DNA from: Dokdonia sinensis
GTDB lineage: Bacteria > Bacteroidota > Bacteroidia > Flavobacteriales > Flavobacteriaceae
Reading direction: 5' to 3'
Length of the DNA: 64,000 nucleotides
Assembly: GCF_003688895.1 (NCBI RefSeq)
Contig: NZ_REFV01000011.1
Coordinates: 62,001 to 126,000 of the forward strand
The number at the start of each line of letters is the position of its first letter. The stretch's first letter is position 1. The position numbers were made by a program, and so were the translations under genes. This document shows positions 25,964 through 34,481 of this stretch, piece after piece. The notes below the pieces were generated by a model. That model made no database searches. It saw only the letters and a program-made list of their open reading frames with translations, and was not told the DNA's origin.

Positions 25964-26508
25964 AGGATGTAGTCTTTAGAATCATTTTGACTCACAACTT
26001 TAGCGGGTACACCTAAAACTGTAACACCTTCAGGTACGTTACCACTAACTAAAGAATTAGCACCTATTACAGAATGACTTCCTACCTTAATTTTTCCGAC
26101 TAGCACAGCATTTGCACCTATATAAACGCGATCTCCCACTATTGGGACTCCTCGCCTCTCTCCACGTCCGCTCACGCCAATGGTTACTCCTTGTGCAATA
26201 TTGCAATGGTTACCTATAACAGCATCAGAGCTTATAATTATTCCAGAATGATGACCTATGTATAAACCATCTCCTATAGTAGCCGAGTATGGTAAGGTAA
26301 TACCCGTGAGTATTTCAATCCATTTTTGATTGAGAACGCCAAGTGCTAATAAAGGCAGTTTTAAAATTTTAGGTAATTTAGAAGTGTATACTGCATTAAA
26401 TAATCGGTACACAAATAATGCCCAGAGACCTTGCTGCGTAAGTAATAATATGATTACACCCCGATTGCTATATTGCTTGTAACGCTGTATGTCCTTTTTA
26501 AAACGCAT
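25960..26508 (-). CDS. Hexapeptide-repeat O-acetyltransferase (CysE/WcaB-like)
   Basis: The product has 182 residues. A C-terminal left-handed beta-helix shows hexapeptide repeats (I-G-D-G-L-Y-I-G-H-H-S-G-I-I-I, G-N-H-C-N-I-A-Q-G-V-T-I-G, I-G-A-N-A-V-L-V-G). The H-H pair and H-C-N-I-A-Q-G match serine-acetyltransferase-like enzymes. In this setting it most likely acetylates a sugar from acetyl-CoA rather than serine. It overlaps the neighbouring GT4 gene and abuts a GT2 gene without spacing. Confidence 0.85.
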   Translation of the reverse strand: MRFKKDIQRYKQYSNRGVIILLLTQQGLWALFVYRLFNAVYTSKLPKILKLPLLALGVLNQKWIEILTGITLPYSATIGDGLYIGHHSGIIISSDAVIGNHCNIAQGVTIGVSGRGERRGVPIVGDRVYIGANAVLVGKIKVGSHSVIGANSLVSGNVPEGVTVLGVPAKVVSQNDSKDYIL

Positions 26509-27507
26509 TTATTTCGGTTTGCTTAAAAGTAGGCTAAAAAGACCAACCGTACGACCTAAAAATTCGGTAAGTGCTTCCTGACGGTCTGGGGTTGTTATCA
26601 CATTAAGCAATCGGATTCCTATAAGTATGCTACTAATTGCATACCATTTAAAAATGTTTTTAACGCCAGGTTTAGGATGCATCACTCTCCACACATACCA
26701 ACCGTTACGTGTGACCATTCTGCCGTACTTGAATTTATTAGGTCTCCCTGACGGATCGTGATGATGTTCTAAATTTGCCCCAGTATGGATGTATAAAGGT
26801 CCTAGTTTTGATATTCTGAAAGTATAATCTGCATCTTCATAAAGTCCGTAGCCCTCAAAATATTCTGAAAACTTATGTTCCTTAAGTATATGAAGCGGAA
26901 AACTGGAAACTCCACCCATAAGTTGCCTCACCTCATAGACTTTACCAGATGGTGGCAAAAAACTAGTGGAGCGCCCGTGACCAAATTTCGGCAAAATACC
27001 CGGAGGTTTATTAGAATCTAACCCTAATTTACGACGCAACTTAAACCGGCTTCCCTCTTTCCTTCTGTAGCCATCATAATAAAAATGATGAAGGTCATTC
27101 GGAATTTCTTGCTCGACCTTTTCCCATTGCACCTCATTATCGATATAACCACCTACTCCCAAGGCATCAGGAAATTTCTGATAAACTTCTAAAATATTTT
27201 CAAAATAGGTAGTTTTCAAAATTGTATCATCATCTAGAAAAAAAACTATATCTACATCATTCTGAACTTTTTCTATCCCCCAGTTGCGCTGTTTTGTTAA
27301 GCCCCTATGGTCTGGCGGCACCTTATGGTATTTTAAGTTTTTTATTCCGCTTTCGCGAAAGCGGAACCCAGTTTCATCATCAGTACTTCCGTCTATGACT
27401 AAAATCTCATCTGGATATACCGTCTGTCTCTGCACGGAAGCCAAAAGCGTTGCTAATGGTTCCGGACGCATATAGGTACAAATAATGAGTGAAATTTTCT
27501 TATTCAT
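26509..27507 (-). CDS. Glycosyltransferase family 2
   Basis: The protein has 332 residues. The GT-A core shows I-S-L-I-I-C-T-Y-M-R-P, L-V-I-D-G-S-T-D-D and the metal-binding F-F-L-D-D-D-T. A later E-D-A-D-Y-T-F-R segment is usual for the catalytic base region. Hydrophobic residues at about 285-305 may touch the membrane. The start overlaps the stop of the next upstream gene by eight bases. R-F-R-E-S at about residue 50 comes from a palindrome copy that extends to 22 bases. Confidence 0.88.
   Translation of the reverse strand: MNKKISLIICTYMRPEPLATLLASVQRQTVYPDEILVIDGSTDDETGFRFRESGIKNLKYHKVPPDHRGLTKQRNWGIEKVQNDVDIVFFLDDDTILKTTYFENILEVYQKFPDALGVGGYIDNEVQWEKVEQEIPNDLHHFYYDGYRRKEGSRFKLRRKLGLDSNKPPGILPKFGHGRSTSFLPPSGKVYEVRQLMGGVSSFPLHILKEHKFSEYFEGYGLYEDADYTFRISKLGPLYIHTGANLEHHHDPSGRPNKFKYGRMVTRNGWYVWRVMHPKPGVKNIFKWYAISSILIGIRLLNVITTPDRQEALTEFLGRTVGLFSLLLSKPK
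27345..27366. repeat. Highly iterated palindrome, copy 6 (longest)
   Basis: A 22-base perfect palindrome centred at 27355/27356, with CTTTCGCGAAAG extended by CCG/CGG and TT/AA arms. It lies inside a GT2 gene and reads F-R-F-R-E-S-G. Confidence 0.95.
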
Positions 27508-29038
27508 CTAGCGGAAGTTTAGAGGCCCATAAACGACTGCTTGACCACGCTTTTTTGTAATAGCGCACATAGGTAAAGGGGTTCTTAATAGATTGGCTTC
27601 GGAAATATTTAAAGAATAGTATCCACTTGTAACCTCGGAGCTGTTCTAGCGTGGTATTCTTTGTCCTGTGATACATTATTTGTGGTGAAGGTTTTGGTTG
27701 TATTTTATCATCTTTCCACGGGAATGATGGTGTGCTTCTAAAACCTCCAGTAGGTGCTTTGAGGTGCCTAATTTGTATTTCAGGGATATATAAAACATCT
27801 GCACCCAGATTGCGTATTTGCATTCCAAAATCTACATCTTCTCCATAGCCGTGCTCTAGCGCCATATCAAAAAAGGCTTTATTGATAATGTTTTTATGAA
27901 CTAAGCTACAACCTGAACCAAAATAAGGCCATTGTTTTATTCTCTTATTCGTTTCGACCTCACCGTTCTGTAAATAGGACATATTGATACACAAAGCCCC
28001 AGTTTTTTCTAGCGTGTGCTTTATCTGGTTCAGCACATTAGGCTCAAGCCTTCCATCATCGTCAAAAAGAAAGACCCAATCTGCATTACTTTTTGCAATG
28101 GCAAGGTTGCGAGCATTGCAGGCTCCGGTCTGATGCGTGAAAATATGGATGATCTCAAAAGGCCATTCTTCTGAAGCTATATAATCAAGTGCCGTCTTAC
28201 TATGAGGTTCTGGATTTTGTTCTACAATAATAATACGCTCAGGTAGATGTGATTGATTTTTAAAATCAAGTAAAACGTCGTGCAAATATTCTTTTCTTCC
28301 CAAAGTTGGAATTACAACATCTACGGTAAAAGGTTCTTCTATGCTAAGCGTAGAGTCCCAAGGTATTTCATTAAAATCTATTTCTAAAGCTGTTTTCTTT
28401 TCCAAAAATAATGCGCCTATTAACGTAAACACGGGAAAGAGTTTTTCGTACCGTACTTGCATCAATAGCATAAAAAATAGCCATCGTTTTTTATAATTCT
28501 GCTTTATAAAAGCATACAGTTCTTTTGTGGTTGCCTTTTGGCTATTCGCAAGGTTAGGCTCCTTTAATAAGCGTGGTTCCGATTGACAGATTAAACCACG
28601 TGGTTGTAGCTTTCGCGAAAGCATATTTAAAAAAAAATCCAACGTCTTATTGGTATCTATTTTAGTGGTGATCGCATTTAAGACGCTAGCGTGCAATCCA
28701 CCAATGAAACTATGCATTTGCCAGGTAGGATACGTCACATCAGGGTTTACTTTTATAAAGGGACTATCTTCTATGTACCCTATATGATTAGATAAAAATG
28801 GATGCGTTACATCGCCATAGCTCAGCATTAATCGCCGATGATGAAACAATTTCTTAATATCACTTAAATTTATAAACTCGCGCGCCTGCTCACTACACCA
28901 CAAAATGAGTTTTTCAGGAAATTGCTTAGCACACTCCAGAAGAACCTCTGTTGCTACCTTTTTATGATATGAGACTGGATTACCGAGATCATCCTCAACT
29001 GCCGAAACCAGACCCGCTATGTGATAGACGATAATCAT
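27500..29038 (-). CDS. Glycosyltransferase family 2 with long N-terminal domain
   Basis: The product has 512 residues. The GT2 core occupies about 240-450 (V-D-V-V-I-P-T-L-G-R, F-L-F-D-D-D-G and Y-G-E-D-V-D-F-G). The first 235 residues are not a recognisable GT domain and contain no membrane signature except a short hydrophobic patch near 190-215. They could be a second, degenerate transferase or a partner-binding domain. L-S-R-K at about 140 is encoded by a palindrome copy. The ATG overlaps the stop of the neighbouring GT4 gene (ATGA). Confidence 0.82.
   Translation of the reverse strand: MIIVYHIAGLVSAVEDDLGNPVSYHKKVATEVLLECAKQFPEKLILWCSEQAREFINLSDIKKLFHHRRLMLSYGDVTHPFLSNHIGYIEDSPFIKVNPDVTYPTWQMHSFIGGLHASVLNAITTKIDTNKTLDFFLNMLSRKLQPRGLICQSEPRLLKEPNLANSQKATTKELYAFIKQNYKKRWLFFMLLMQVRYEKLFPVFTLIGALFLEKKTALEIDFNEIPWDSTLSIEEPFTVDVVIPTLGRKEYLHDVLLDFKNQSHLPERIIIVEQNPEPHSKTALDYIASEEWPFEIIHIFTHQTGACNARNLAIAKSNADWVFLFDDDGRLEPNVLNQIKHTLEKTGALCINMSYLQNGEVETNKRIKQWPYFGSGCSLVHKNIINKAFFDMALEHGYGEDVDFGMQIRNLGADVLYIPEIQIRHLKAPTGGFRSTPSFPWKDDKIQPKPSPQIMYHRTKNTTLEQLRGYKWILFFKYFRSQSIKNPFTYVRYYKKAWSSSRLWASKLPLDE
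28609..28622. repeat. Highly iterated palindrome, copy 7
   Basis: GCTTTCGCGAAAGC in the N-terminal domain of the 512-residue GT2, read as M-L-S-R-K. Confidence 0.95.
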
Positions 29039-30177
29039 ATTGTAAGTATCCTTTTATAAAAGGCAATGTTCTTATGGACAAGTTTATTAATATCAAATTT
29101 CTGTTCAACAGATTTTCGTGCTTGTTGTCCCAACCGCTTTGATTTCTCCACGTCATTAAAAAGCAAATCTATACTATTTACATAAGCATCAATATCATCT
29201 GGGTGGTGCATAAAACCATCTACGCCGTGTGCTATAAGATCTTGTGCCCAACCTATATTTGTGTTCACTACCGCTTTTTGTAGCGCCATAGACTCAATAG
29301 TGACCATTCCCAACGTCTCTGCAAGAGAAGGGAAAACACAGACGTGGGCTTTTATAATTTCGTTTTTAACCTCTGCATATGGGATTTTACCTAGGTAGAA
29401 AATACTAGTTTTTGCCTCTGGGGTCATCTGTTCTTGCATTAACTCCCAAGTAGAGCTCTTTCCTGTATAGACATCGTAACTATCTGCCCCAATAAAATAT
29501 AATTGAGCATCTGGATGTATCTTTATGAGCTTATTAAACATTTCAATAAGTTGAAATACTCCTTTCTTTCGTATGAGAGTACCTATGTTTAATAGGCGTT
29601 TAGACTCAAAATTTTCAGGACGTTCATTTACAAAATTTTCTAATTCTAGACCGTAATGAATTACCTCTAGTTTTTCGATGGGTTGGTTGAAGAGTCTCAT
29701 ACTCTCCGTACCTGCAAAGGTGGTAGGTGCGATAAAAGCAGTAGCATTTTTTACCGCTTGTTTTTCGAAGAAGGCATTCTTTTTCTTTTGTGGACGACCT
29801 TCGATATGGCAAAAATAGGTGTCACTTCCGTGAAAACGTATCACGAGAGGTTTCCTGATATTCATAAAAGCCGTAATTCCTGTCCAGTCTGGTGCTTCTA
29901 TGAGATCAATTTCTTGCAAATGCTTATTTAAATAACGTTGAATATACTTTCGATAAAAGTAAAATCCTCCAAAACGATATTTTATGTGTCTAATTAAATG
30001 AAAAGTTACTCCGTTCTCACTAAATACCTCATCCGCTTTTTGACCGTAGACAAATAGGCTTACCTGATGACCTTGATCTACAAGAGCTGTTACGAGATTT
30101 TTGATACTGGTTCCCATCCCTCCGGAATTTCCTAATTTAGGATGTGGATACTCTGGTGTGAGATAGGCGATGTGCAT
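29035..30177 (-). CDS. Glycosyltransferase family 4
   Basis: The protein has 380 residues from MHIAYLTPEYPHPKLGN. The N-terminal G-G-M-G-T-S-I-K-N-L glycine loop and C-terminal A-E-T-L-G-M-V-T-I-E-S-M-A-L-Q-K-A are GT4 signatures. The frame is open 24 codons further upstream, but the ATG at 30177 shares one base with the stop of the SGNH gene (TAATG) and gives a natural N-terminus. Donor and acceptor are unknown. Confidence 0.88.
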   Translation of the reverse strand: MHIAYLTPEYPHPKLGNSGGMGTSIKNLVTALVDQGHQVSLFVYGQKADEVFSENGVTFHLIRHIKYRFGGFYFYRKYIQRYLNKHLQEIDLIEAPDWTGITAFMNIRKPLVIRFHGSDTYFCHIEGRPQKKKNAFFEKQAVKNATAFIAPTTFAGTESMRLFNQPIEKLEVIHYGLELENFVNERPENFESKRLLNIGTLIRKKGVFQLIEMFNKLIKIHPDAQLYFIGADSYDVYTGKSSTWELMQEQMTPEAKTSIFYLGKIPYAEVKNEIIKAHVCVFPSLAETLGMVTIESMALQKAVVNTNIGWAQDLIAHGVDGFMHHPDDIDAYVNSIDLLFNDVEKSKRLGQQARKSVEQKFDINKLVHKNIAFYKRILTI

Positions 30178-31046
30178 TAGTCTAAAAGAATTTCTTGTGT
30201 TAGGACTTCTGTAAACCGCTCTGCACCTTCTTTGTTCAAGTGACCGCAATTTGAATAGTATTGTTCTTGGTCATCAAAAATAGCAATGTAGTTTTTTAAT
30301 TTGGGATATCTCTCTGTTAATGCATCCATATACGCATCTCTATTAGCCGTGTTTTTACAATACGGAGCTGTAAAGAAGATGATATTTTCGTTGATTGATT
30401 GTATCGCATCTAATTCATCATTATTATTTGCTATTTCTTTAGGAAAGGTGACACTAACAGCAGTACCTATACCTTGTAAGGGTTTGAATCCATTACTCAA
30501 ATTATTACTCGGTTCTTTACCTGCATATTGCAGAATCATTTCCCTAATTCCGGTAAGCTTATCATTAGAAGCAAACCTAATAAAAGGTATTTTATAAGCT
30601 ATTGGTAAATTGAGTTCTTCCTTTATTTTCTTTGGAAAGTCATCCCTACCGACAAAAGGGACTAGATTAGCTAAAAAAGCGGGAGAATAATCATTGAGGT
30701 TATAACTATAGTCAAGTTGGACTAACATTTTTTCAAACGTGACTCTGTTTTCTTTAAGAAGTGAAATAAGAACTCTGTAGTCATTGAATCTGCCCCCTTG
30801 AAGTCCTAGATTAATACAGGATTTTCCAGTAAGATTTTCTATCTGCCCACAGTCAATATGATTTTCAACGCGAGAACTACCTAAAAAAATATAGTCAATG
30901 TGTTCATTCTTTAGATTTGCAACTAATTGTATTTTATTTCGTGGGAATTCATTTCGAAAAGCGGTAGAATAAACATAGTCAAGTACTATCATTAGTGTTA
31001 ACGTAACGATTACAATACTGGCTATATATAAAACTAATCTTCTCAC
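30177..31046 (-). CDS. SGNH/DltD-AlgJ-like protein, partner of MBOAT acyltransferase
   Basis: This 289-residue protein has one N-terminal membrane anchor (about 5-26), then a periplasmic SGNH-type domain: I-F-L-G-S-S-R-V-E-N with the candidate nucleophile serine, I-N-L-G-L-Q-G-G, and C-G-H-L-N-K-E-G-A near the C-terminus with the histidine. The residue three before that histidine is Asn instead of the usual Asp of the D-x-x-H dyad. It overlaps the MBOAT gene by one base (TAGTG, GTG start). By analogy with AlgI/AlgJ and DltB/DltD it would complete transfer of an acyl group to the polysaccharide outside the membrane. Confidence 0.75.
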   Translation of the reverse strand: MRRLVLYIASIVIVTLTLMIVLDYVYSTAFRNEFPRNKIQLVANLKNEHIDYIFLGSSRVENHIDCGQIENLTGKSCINLGLQGGRFNDYRVLISLLKENRVTFEKMLVQLDYSYNLNDYSPAFLANLVPFVGRDDFPKKIKEELNLPIAYKIPFIRFASNDKLTGIREMILQYAGKEPSNNLSNGFKPLQGIGTAVSVTFPKEIANNNDELDAIQSINENIIFFTAPYCKNTANRDAYMDALTERYPKLKNYIAIFDDQEQYYSNCGHLNKEGAERFTEVLTQEILLD

Positions 31047-32479
31047 TAGAATTGAAAGTATATAAAGTCGTTATGGTTAGAATATACCCCCAAGGTAAGC
31101 AACATCAGAATTACTGCAGTAATCTTAAACCATTTCCATCTTCCGTTAAAGGGGTGCTCCTGTGTTCTATTAAACCACTCAAAGAGTATTAAAATCAATA
31201 TAATTAACACCATCTCGACGTTGTAACGTTCAATATTTAAGTATTCTAAACGAAACGATACATTTGTAAATAATCGCTTTAAATAGTCCAGAGCAACCGA
31301 AACACTGTCAGCTCTAAAAAAGATCCAGGCTAAACAGGCCAAGGTAAATGTAAAAATCATCTGACCAAGCTCCTTTAATTTAGGCAAGAGCCTATGCATA
31401 GCAACCTGGTTGAGATTTCTTCTATTTGAATTCAACAATAAAATAGGAATAAAAAAAGCTGCGTGAAGCGCTCCCCAAACAATAAATGTCCAGTTTGCAC
31501 CGTGCCAGAATCCACTCACTAAAAATATGATCAACACATTGCGTAACTGGTTGAGCTTAGAACAACGAGAACCTCCTAAGGGAATGTAGAGATAGTCCCT
31601 AAACCAAGTAGAAAGTGAAATGTGCCATCTCCTCCAGAATTCTGCCATATCCCTAGAAAAATAGGGATAGTTGAAATTGCGCATTAAGTCAAAGCCCAGC
31701 AGTCTAGCAGAACCAATAGCAATATTAGAATAACCTGCAAAATCACCGTAAATCTGAAATGCAAAATAAAAAGCTCCTAATAACAAACTCAGAGAATTCA
31801 TTTCTTGATAATTCTCAAAAATCGCATTTACATAGGGCGCACAACTATCTGCAATTACTACCTTTTGAAACAGACCCCATAGTATTAAATTAATCCCAGA
31901 GATTCCCTGCTCCTGGTTGAATTCTCGCTTTTTCGCAAACTGGGGAAGTAAATTCGTCGCTCTTTCGATAGGGCCCGCAACTAACTGTGGAAAGAAGGCG
32001 ACGTATGCTGCAAAATTTACAAAGTTTGATGTTGCTTCTAACTTTTTACGGTACACATCAATCGTGTAGCTCAGCGTTTGAAAGGTGTAAAAAGAAATCC
32101 CTACAGGTAGGATAATGTTTAAGGTGCTTTTATGCATTGCTATCCCAAAGGATGCAAAGGCATCTATCCAACTATCAATAAAAAAATTATAATATTTAAA
32201 AAACCCAAGTAATCCTAGATTCACAAAAAGGGAAATCCCTAAAAGCAATTTTCTTTTTTTCCTAGCATCACTCCCTTGAATACTGAGGCCAATTAAATAA
32301 TCCACCACCGTACTAAAAGCAATGAGTGAGAGAAAACGCCAATCCCACCATCCATAGAAAACATAACTCCCTAAAAGTATAAAGATGTTTTGTCCCTTTA
32401 AGGTATTCTTAAGTAAAAACCAATATACCGCAAAAACTATGGGTAAAAAGACAAGATATTCTAGCGAATTGAAAAGCAT
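31046..32479 (-). CDS. MBOAT-family O-acyltransferase (AlgI/DltB-like)
   Basis: A 477-residue polytopic membrane protein. MBOAT marks are P-V-G-I-S-F-Y-T-F-Q-T-L-S-Y-T-I-D-V-Y, F-P-Q-L-V-A-G-P-I-E-R and the catalytic histidine in V-S-G-F-W-H-G-A-N-W-T-F. AlgI-type proteins pass an acyl group across the inner membrane to a periplasmic transferase. Here that partner is the overlapping SGNH gene. Together they probably decorate the polysaccharide made by this locus with acetyl or a similar group. Confidence 0.93.
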   Translation of the reverse strand: MLFNSLEYLVFLPIVFAVYWFLLKNTLKGQNIFILLGSYVFYGWWDWRFLSLIAFSTVVDYLIGLSIQGSDARKKRKLLLGISLFVNLGLLGFFKYYNFFIDSWIDAFASFGIAMHKSTLNIILPVGISFYTFQTLSYTIDVYRKKLEATSNFVNFAAYVAFFPQLVAGPIERATNLLPQFAKKREFNQEQGISGINLILWGLFQKVVIADSCAPYVNAIFENYQEMNSLSLLLGAFYFAFQIYGDFAGYSNIAIGSARLLGFDLMRNFNYPYFSRDMAEFWRRWHISLSTWFRDYLYIPLGGSRCSKLNQLRNVLIIFLVSGFWHGANWTFIVWGALHAAFFIPILLLNSNRRNLNQVAMHRLLPKLKELGQMIFTFTLACLAWIFFRADSVSVALDYLKRLFTNVSFRLEYLNIERYNVEMVLIILILILFEWFNRTQEHPFNGRWKWFKITAVILMLLTLGVYSNHNDFIYFQF

Positions 32480-32482
32480 AAA

Positions 32483-33115
32483 TTAATAAATTTCCTTTTC
32501 AGCTAAAAGAATGGTCCAAGGGAGTGGTGTTTCTACTGCAATCACTTTACCGAAATTTCTTTCTATTAATTTAATTATTGATGATTTAGACCAATGATTT
32601 AAGTGACCAGGGGTATTTCCTAAATCACCCCAATATTTAAATCTACACATATTCAAAATACGCCAGATAGGTTCTCTGGGAACCCCTAATATTAAATACC
32701 TTTTTGAGATTCTTTTCAACTCTTTTAAAGCTACTTCGGGGTGATCTAAATGTTCCAAAACCTCAAGTAAAAAGACGAGATCCGTACTATTATCCTCGTA
32801 TGTCAAATCGTACACACTTTCTTGAAATATTTTAGTTCTTGGATTAAGAATACTGGCTTTTTGAACATTATCAGGAACAAACTCAGAAGCTGTCAAAAAT
32901 GGCAAGAAGGCTCTAAGTCTGGCTGTAGACTCCCCTACCCCAGCGCCTATTTCATGAGCAGCGTGAACATCCTCTAGTCTATCTAGAAGTTTGGAGACAG
33001 AAACGAAGTAATTATTCACAAGATACTTTGCTATTCTACCTTGATTATTATACTTGCCACTAAAATTTTCGTCCTGAGGATTAGCTTTAAGTTTTGCGTG
33101 ATCAATAGATGGCAT
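32483..33115 (-). CDS. Class I SAM-dependent methyltransferase
   Basis: The protein has 210 residues. Motif I appears as H-E-I-G-A-G-V-G-E-S-T-A, followed by an acidic-loop region and D-L-V-F-L-L-E-V-L-E-H-L-D-H-P-E, typical of Methyltransf_11-type enzymes. The acceptor is unknown: a sugar hydroxyl, or a polyprenyl-linked intermediate given the GtrA/GtrB neighbours. It lies 3 bases from the MBOAT gene and 12 bases from the GtrA-like gene. Confidence 0.82.
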   Translation of the reverse strand: MPSIDHAKLKANPQDENFSGKYNNQGRIAKYLVNNYFVSVSKLLDRLEDVHAAHEIGAGVGESTARLRAFLPFLTASEFVPDNVQKASILNPRTKIFQESVYDLTYEDNSTDLVFLLEVLEHLDHPEVALKELKRISKRYLILGVPREPIWRILNMCRFKYWGDLGNTPGHLNHWSKSSIIKLIERNFGKVIAVETPLPWTILLAEKEIY

Positions 33116-33127
33116 AAATATGTATGA

Positions 33128-33523
33128 TTATTTATAAACGTAAATTTTTGAAACCATAAGTCGTATGGGAAACAACAATATTATAGTCAAGATAGACGAT
33201 AGCATATAATGTATTTGAATAGATAAAAAAGCATTGTAAATGAGATTTGCTAATGCATAAAAAACTAAGATATAGGCAATGAATTTGAAAAGCCTTAAAA
33301 TATTATGCTTTTTAGCAAATAAATATCGCAGTTGTATAAAGTATAAAAAAAAATAGTTTATTGCATATACTATAAAGAAAGCCAAAGTTTCATTTAAAGA
33401 AAAGTAATTTACTAGGACAAATAAAAATGTGAGAACAAATAAATAACTAACCAAGCTAATAAGAACATACCTTTTTAATAGCGTCTTGTTAGTAGAAATG
33501 ACTCTTTTTAACCAATCGTACAT
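33128..33523 (-). CDS. GtrA-like membrane protein
   Basis: 131 residues with four predicted helices and the GtrA-type motif Y-A-I-N-Y-F-F-L-Y-F-I-Q-L-R-Y-L-F between helices 2 and 3. GtrA-family proteins are thought to flip polyprenyl-phosphate-linked sugars across the inner membrane. It overlaps the GtrB/DPM1-like gene by one base, and a GT-C enzyme follows in the cluster, giving the full three-part modification module. Confidence 0.85.
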   Translation of the reverse strand: MYDWLKRVISTNKTLLKRYVLISLVSYLFVLTFLFVLVNYFSLNETLAFFIVYAINYFFLYFIQLRYLFAKKHNILRLFKFIAYILVFYALANLIYNAFLSIQIHYMLSSILTIILLFPIRLMVSKIYVYK

Positions 33524-34479
33524 TATTTCATCTTCTTTTTCAAGGAATATAACATACGCTCTTGATTTCTTCTTATCCTACTCAACATATCTCCGATAAG
33601 CGCTAATATTAAAAACAAAAAGAAAATTCCAAAAAAAGCTAACGCAACAATCCCAAAGCTCTTGTAGGGACTAATACTGCCCGTTTTTATCCAATTTTTC
33701 AGTACGAACCCTCCTAGTAAAATGGAAATAAACAGAAAAAACAAACCAATGTTAAAAAAGAAATAAAAAGGAGCGTAATCTTTATAACATTTAAAGATAA
33801 TTCTAGAAGTTCTTTTACCATACGTTAAGATATTACCAGCTACTCTAGATTCTCTGTCCGGAAAATATGTAACAGATATAGGTACCTGTTCAATGACTAA
33901 ATTCTTATCCAATAAGTCTAAAATAGTTTCGTGAGTGTACGTAAAATTGCCATGAAGATTTAAATGTAATAATGCTTCTGAAGAATATGCTCTGAATCCA
34001 CAAGATGCGTCCAAAATTTTGTTTCCACTTATTTTTGATATGATGCCATTTACAAGTTTATTTCCATAATACTTGACCTTTGACATATTGAGAGGTCTAC
34101 CGTTCTCAAATCTAATACCTAATACAAAATCGGATAACTTATTTTTAATGGGCTCTATTAATTTCTGAATCTCACTACTTTTAAATTGACCGTCTGCGTC
34201 TATGCTTACAAATGTTCCATAATCGTTATCTATAGCAAATCCTATTGCCGTTTGAAAAGCTGCTCCAACACCTTTATTCGATTGATGTTTAATAATCATC
34301 GCCCCTGCTTTCTGTGCAAGTTGACTCGTATTATCATCACTCCCATCGTCTACCACAAGAACTTTTAATACTCCTAGATTTTCTAATGAGGTTATACTCT
34401 GGATTACTTCAACTATTGTTGTCGCTTCATTGAGGGCAGGCATATAAACCAATGTTGCATTCTTATTGTCCGCAGTCAT
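33523..34479 (-). CDS. DPM1/GtrB-like polyprenyl-phosphate glycosyltransferase
   Basis: The product has 318 residues. The GT2 core (M-P-A-L-N-E-A-T-T-I, V-V-D-D-G-S-D-D-N-T, S-I-D-A-D-G-Q-F) is followed by two C-terminal membrane helices (about 232-255 and 272-297). This is the layout of enzymes that move a sugar from a nucleotide donor to undecaprenyl phosphate. Overlap with gtrA and adjacency to a GT-C protein support this over a chain-extending transferase. Confidence 0.87.
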   Translation of the reverse strand: MTADNKNATLVYMPALNEATTIVEVIQSITSLENLGVLKVLVVDDGSDDNTSQLAQKAGAMIIKHQSNKGVGAAFQTAIGFAIDNDYGTFVSIDADGQFKSSEIQKLIEPIKNKLSDFVLGIRFENGRPLNMSKVKYYGNKLVNGIISKISGNKILDASCGFRAYSSEALLHLNLHGNFTYTHETILDLLDKNLVIEQVPISVTYFPDRESRVAGNILTYGKRTSRIIFKCYKDYAPFYFFFNIGLFFLFISILLGGFVLKNWIKTGSISPYKSFGIVALAFFGIFFLFLILALIGDMLSRIRRNQERMLYSLKKKMK

Positions 34480-34481
34480 AT

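Noticed and set aside
30178-30249. N-terminal extension of the GT4 gene to 30249
   Set aside because: It would overlap the SGNH gene by 73 bases. The ATG at 30177 forms TAATG coupling and a typical GT4 start.
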